DNA from: Siphonodentalium dalli
Taxonomy: Eukaryota; Mollusca; Scaphopoda; Gadilida; Siphonodentaliidae
Assembly: GCA_032622095.1 (NCBI GenBank)
Contig: CP136069.1
Coordinates: 48,966,760-49,030,759 of the forward strand
Direction of reading: 5' to 3'
Length of the DNA stretch: 64,000 nt
The notes below the pieces were generated by a model that did no database searches, was not told where the DNA came from, and worked only from the letters and a program-made list of their open reading frames with translations. Positions 61,301 through 64,000 of this stretch are shown in pieces (within the stretch, counting starts at the first letter, position 1; every line of letters begins with the position of its first letter). A program made the translations under genes and the position numbers.

Positions 61301-61705
61301 ACTGATTGGTCAAATATGTTTTCGAAAATGTATTGTTTATTGAACATTTTGTAACTTTTACGAATTTCTGCTCCTTTTTGGAGCAATTGCTCATAATAAT
61401 GTTCTTTTTATTCCCAGAATAACTATAGGCTGCTCACAACCAATTGAAGAGTAAATATAGTTGACTGCTATAAACAGTGACCCTGCTAATACTCTCCGAC
61501 CAATATTTTTATTTTTTATTTCACTGAAATATGCATCCTCGGAGAAATTGTTAGTGCATAAAATTCGGACCTAGGATTCTTGGAACCGTTTAGTGTGTCG
61601 TTGTAAACATATCAGCCTACACATTCTGAAAAAGATATATTCAGTAGTATTGTTTCCCTTAGTTCTACATAATGTTCCTTGGCTAATTATTCATGGAGAT
61701 AACTT

Positions 61706-61775
61706 GATGAAATGATGATGACGATGATGATGACAGTGATGATGATGTCGATAACGACGACGATGATGCTCGGTT
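61706..61775. repeat. GAT/GAC trinucleotide-rich microsatellite
   Basis: GATGATGACGATGATGATGA and similar, interrupted; intronic. Confidence 0.9.
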
Positions 61776-62575
61776 TGTACAATTGTATGCATACACCTGG
61801 ACGAGAATTACAAGATCATGTCGTGTAATTATATTATAGAATATAATAATCAGAACACATATGGAAATTCATACAGAGGAATATTAATTTGAACCGTAAA
61901 CTGGTCAGTTTATGTAGGACCGTATACGTGTTGACAGAGAAATGCACAAACGCATGATCTACATGCCTTTGTTCTGAAGACAAAATGAATTCAGAGAAAC
62001 GATCTTTATATTTCCCATATCAGTAATATACTAACAAGGAACGCTAGTTATTTGTTCGTGTTAAATAATAGTCCGGGCCATACACATAGTAACTTGTATG
62101 GCTCGAATGCGAATAACTTCCTTTCTAACCGCATAACGAAGACCAAGCGTTTTGTTTCTGTCTGTATAAGATTATTTATGTTTATTGATTAATGTTTGTT
62201 TTATCTTGACATGTATTGTTATGGATTTGCGGCTGCAATATTTTTACGGCTAATGTTGATGATCTTTGTATAAAATGAAAGAAACAAAATGCTTTGCCAG
62301 GAAACAATCCATCCTGAGATATTGTAAATTATATATTTTTTAAATAATACATTTCTAAACAAATTCCTTGAAATGATGCATACACTTCAGGGTTTGGTGT
62401 TTAAATAGGGTAGGTATGCAAAACCAAACCACAACTATTGTTTTATGTTTAGCCTGAGGGATCTACAGACCTAATCGATAACAAAAGCTAAAATAATTTC
62501 AGGTATTACGCCACCACAGGGCTTTAATGAATTCATGAATGTTGAAAATAACACGAGAACTCAGTAGGTTTTTAC

Positions 62576-62866
62576 CTTAGGGTCTGCGACATCTTGCATC
62601 ACATACTCCTTTGATACCACTCTAGTAGTTAATCTAGGATTGTCTGGATTCAGCAGAGCGCACATTTTTGATTTGACATTGAACCCGGTCGTTGTACAAT
62701 CCACATGCCTCGTACACATCTCCCAACATCTCATAATGTTTGGCAGCTTTGTTTCTGTTAGAAAACCATGTTCCTTTGATTGGAAAGGATTAACACTTGC
62801 GTCTACAAAATTAAACAGGAGACCGCACAACAACACGAATTTAAACTGTTCCCAGAACCAACGCAT
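62576..62866 (-). CDS. Exon 1: signal peptide + PAN/Apple-like domain (mosaic lectin gene)
   Basis: Ninety-seven codons starting MRWFWEQFKF, followed by a hydrophobic core (VLLCGLLFNFVDA) that reads as a cleavable signal peptide. The mature part has the PAN/Apple cysteine pattern C-x3-C-x5-C-x11-C (CWEMC, then DC, then KMC followed by ALL). The frame is open up to another Met at 62929, but the Met at 62866 puts charge directly before the hydrophobic core and is preferred. The exon ends CCTAAG before a GTAAAA donor at 62575-62570, in phase 0, matching the phase-0 start of the next exon. PAN/Apple domains bind protein or carbohydrate outside the cell. The binding partner cannot be predicted. 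No promoter was identified upstream. Confidence 0.7.
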
Positions 62867-63239
62867 TGTGTGCACTTTAATTGTCCTCACTTTCGGAAGT
62901 TTGCGGGCCAACATCTTTGAGTCACACATGTCAAAAAAATTAAATTGACGCTGTATTCAAGTGGTGACTGCAATCGAACCTCTGGTAACAGTGTCATAGG
63001 CGACGTGTTACAGAAGCGCCTTCTCCAAATGAGGCGATAGGCTGACTGACAAATATCGACCAATCAGCTACAGTGCTGCGTGCGTCATGTCTCGTGATCA
63101 TTACACACTATATGCAATTTGCACATTTATGCATGCCGCGTGGCTACCGCCTCCATTTTCATTATTTTGTCTTATAATGTACCTCAAGGGCATTTACATG
63201 TATATTGTTAAAGAAACAACAAAAACCCATTATCTTTCC

Positions 63240-63650
63240 TAACACTTATTTCATCGTTGGGCGACCAAGTAAGTAAGATTTAGCAATTTAGTTGTTGTTT
63301 ATACTTGTGATTGTTATGACTCAATAGTTTGTCACTTTGGCCCAATATATACATGTAGTCACATTTGATCCAATTATGATTCAATTTATATAGTCAAGCA
63401 TGACTCAATTTTAGTTGAAAGTTAATTATATAACCCAATTACATTGGTTTATTTCATGTAATCCAATGATTAGTTAAACACTGAGTTACGCTCTGACAAA
63501 AATATTGTGTTAAGCGTTATCTACTCAATTTCGACTCAATTCATTGGGTTACAATTAACTACAATTGTTTAGTCGGAGGAGTTTGGCCCAATAGTTTAGT
63601 TAAAAGTTGACTAAAATTTAGTCACCCGTAACTAAATTTTATTTAGAGTA
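63240..63650. repeat. Region rich in CAATTxxGACTCAATT/GTTA words
   Basis: Dispersed copies of GACTCAATT, CCCAATTA and TAGTTRAAAGTT in both orientations, resembling the subterminal repeats of the CACTG elements, but no CACTG end was found. Possibly the terminus of another DNA element 5' of exon 1. Confidence 0.35.
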
Positions 63651-64000
63651 TACACGTGTAAATGAATTGTTTGTTCAATCTTCAGCTGTGGTACGAACAG
63701 TTCTATAACTTTCGAATGTATTTTAAAACGAATATATATATACTGTATAGCATACGCTATTTTACTGAGATGTATCTCTACTTGCATATTGTTTTAACAT
63801 TTGTAGGTATCGTACCAAATTTTCATTTTCATTTTGAACATTCCAACGGCACCCCAAAATATGCTTTCCACAAAAAAACACAACACTGACATACTCACAT
63901 ACGTGTAAATATTTGAATAAAATTGGCTATTCTGTCTTATATACACCAGATACTAACATTTCTGATGCATCATGGTTAATTGTTAACTCTGTAACAACTA

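Noticed and set aside
63240-63650. A complete DNA transposon near the right edge
   Set aside because: Subterminal-like words are present, but no terminal inverted repeat or target duplication could be found.

Overview
This window is animal nuclear DNA, most likely from a marine invertebrate. It has AT-rich introns, split genes with GT/AG splice sites, mosaic extracellular domains (PAN/Apple-like, EGF-like, F-type lectin), a Penelope-like element, LINEs, cut-and-paste elements and large numbers of short Helitron-like repeats. No operons, CRISPR arrays, rRNA or tRNA genes were recognised. The phylum cannot be fixed from sequence alone.

The only host coding sequence I can support lies on the minus strand and runs from right to left. 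It starts with a signal-peptide plus PAN/Apple-like exon (62866-62576) and a 70-bp linker exon (55087-55018). Five intact 114-bp EGF exons follow (54633-54520, 52958-52845, 52363-52250, 51582-51469, 50284-50171), plus one dead EGF exon (52703-52589). Then come two exons for a first F-type lectin (fucolectin) domain (45854-45566 and 44853-44614) and, about 31 kb further on, two exons for a second one (13807-13544 and 8122-7889). Every junction is phase-compatible (0 after the PAN exon, then 1-1 throughout), so a single secreted SP-PAN-EGF(5)-FTL-FTL protein from a gene of over 55 kb is possible. The first lectin exon also begins with its own Met and signal-peptide-like stretch, so two adjacent genes, or an internal promoter, is the main alternative. 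The 3' end of the gene is not identified.

The rest is a dense, nested transposon landscape, mostly in introns. (1) Seven clusters of short Helitron-like elements (about 2.2-4.35, 4.87-7.68, 18.4-20.0, 36.8-38.1, 38.5-39.4, 39.8-40.9 and 55.9-58.3 kb). These are 5'-TC to CTAG-3' units with a conserved 3' hairpin, joined head to tail. Type I units carry a 122-bp repeat with an NRF-1-like palindrome; type II units are packed with AGGTCA half-sites. (2) A Penelope-like element at 15.7-17.6 kb. (3) A 1.73-kb segment present twice (19738-21471 and, broken up, 25411-34318). Its second copy is split by a 3.09-kb CACTG-ended DNA transposon, which itself contains a TTAA-flanked MITE, and by a 4.07-kb CR1/L2-like LINE. 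Empty sites in the paralogues define each insertion to the base. A second LINE with a 922-codon open RT frame lies between the two copies. (4) A second CACTG-ended element at 9376-12031. (5) Remnants of further LINEs, MITEs, foldback elements and microsatellites.

The EGF part of the gene is being remodelled by local duplication: near-identical exons sit in 1.3-kb and 1.7-kb duplicated blocks, beside a dead exon and an exon stub.
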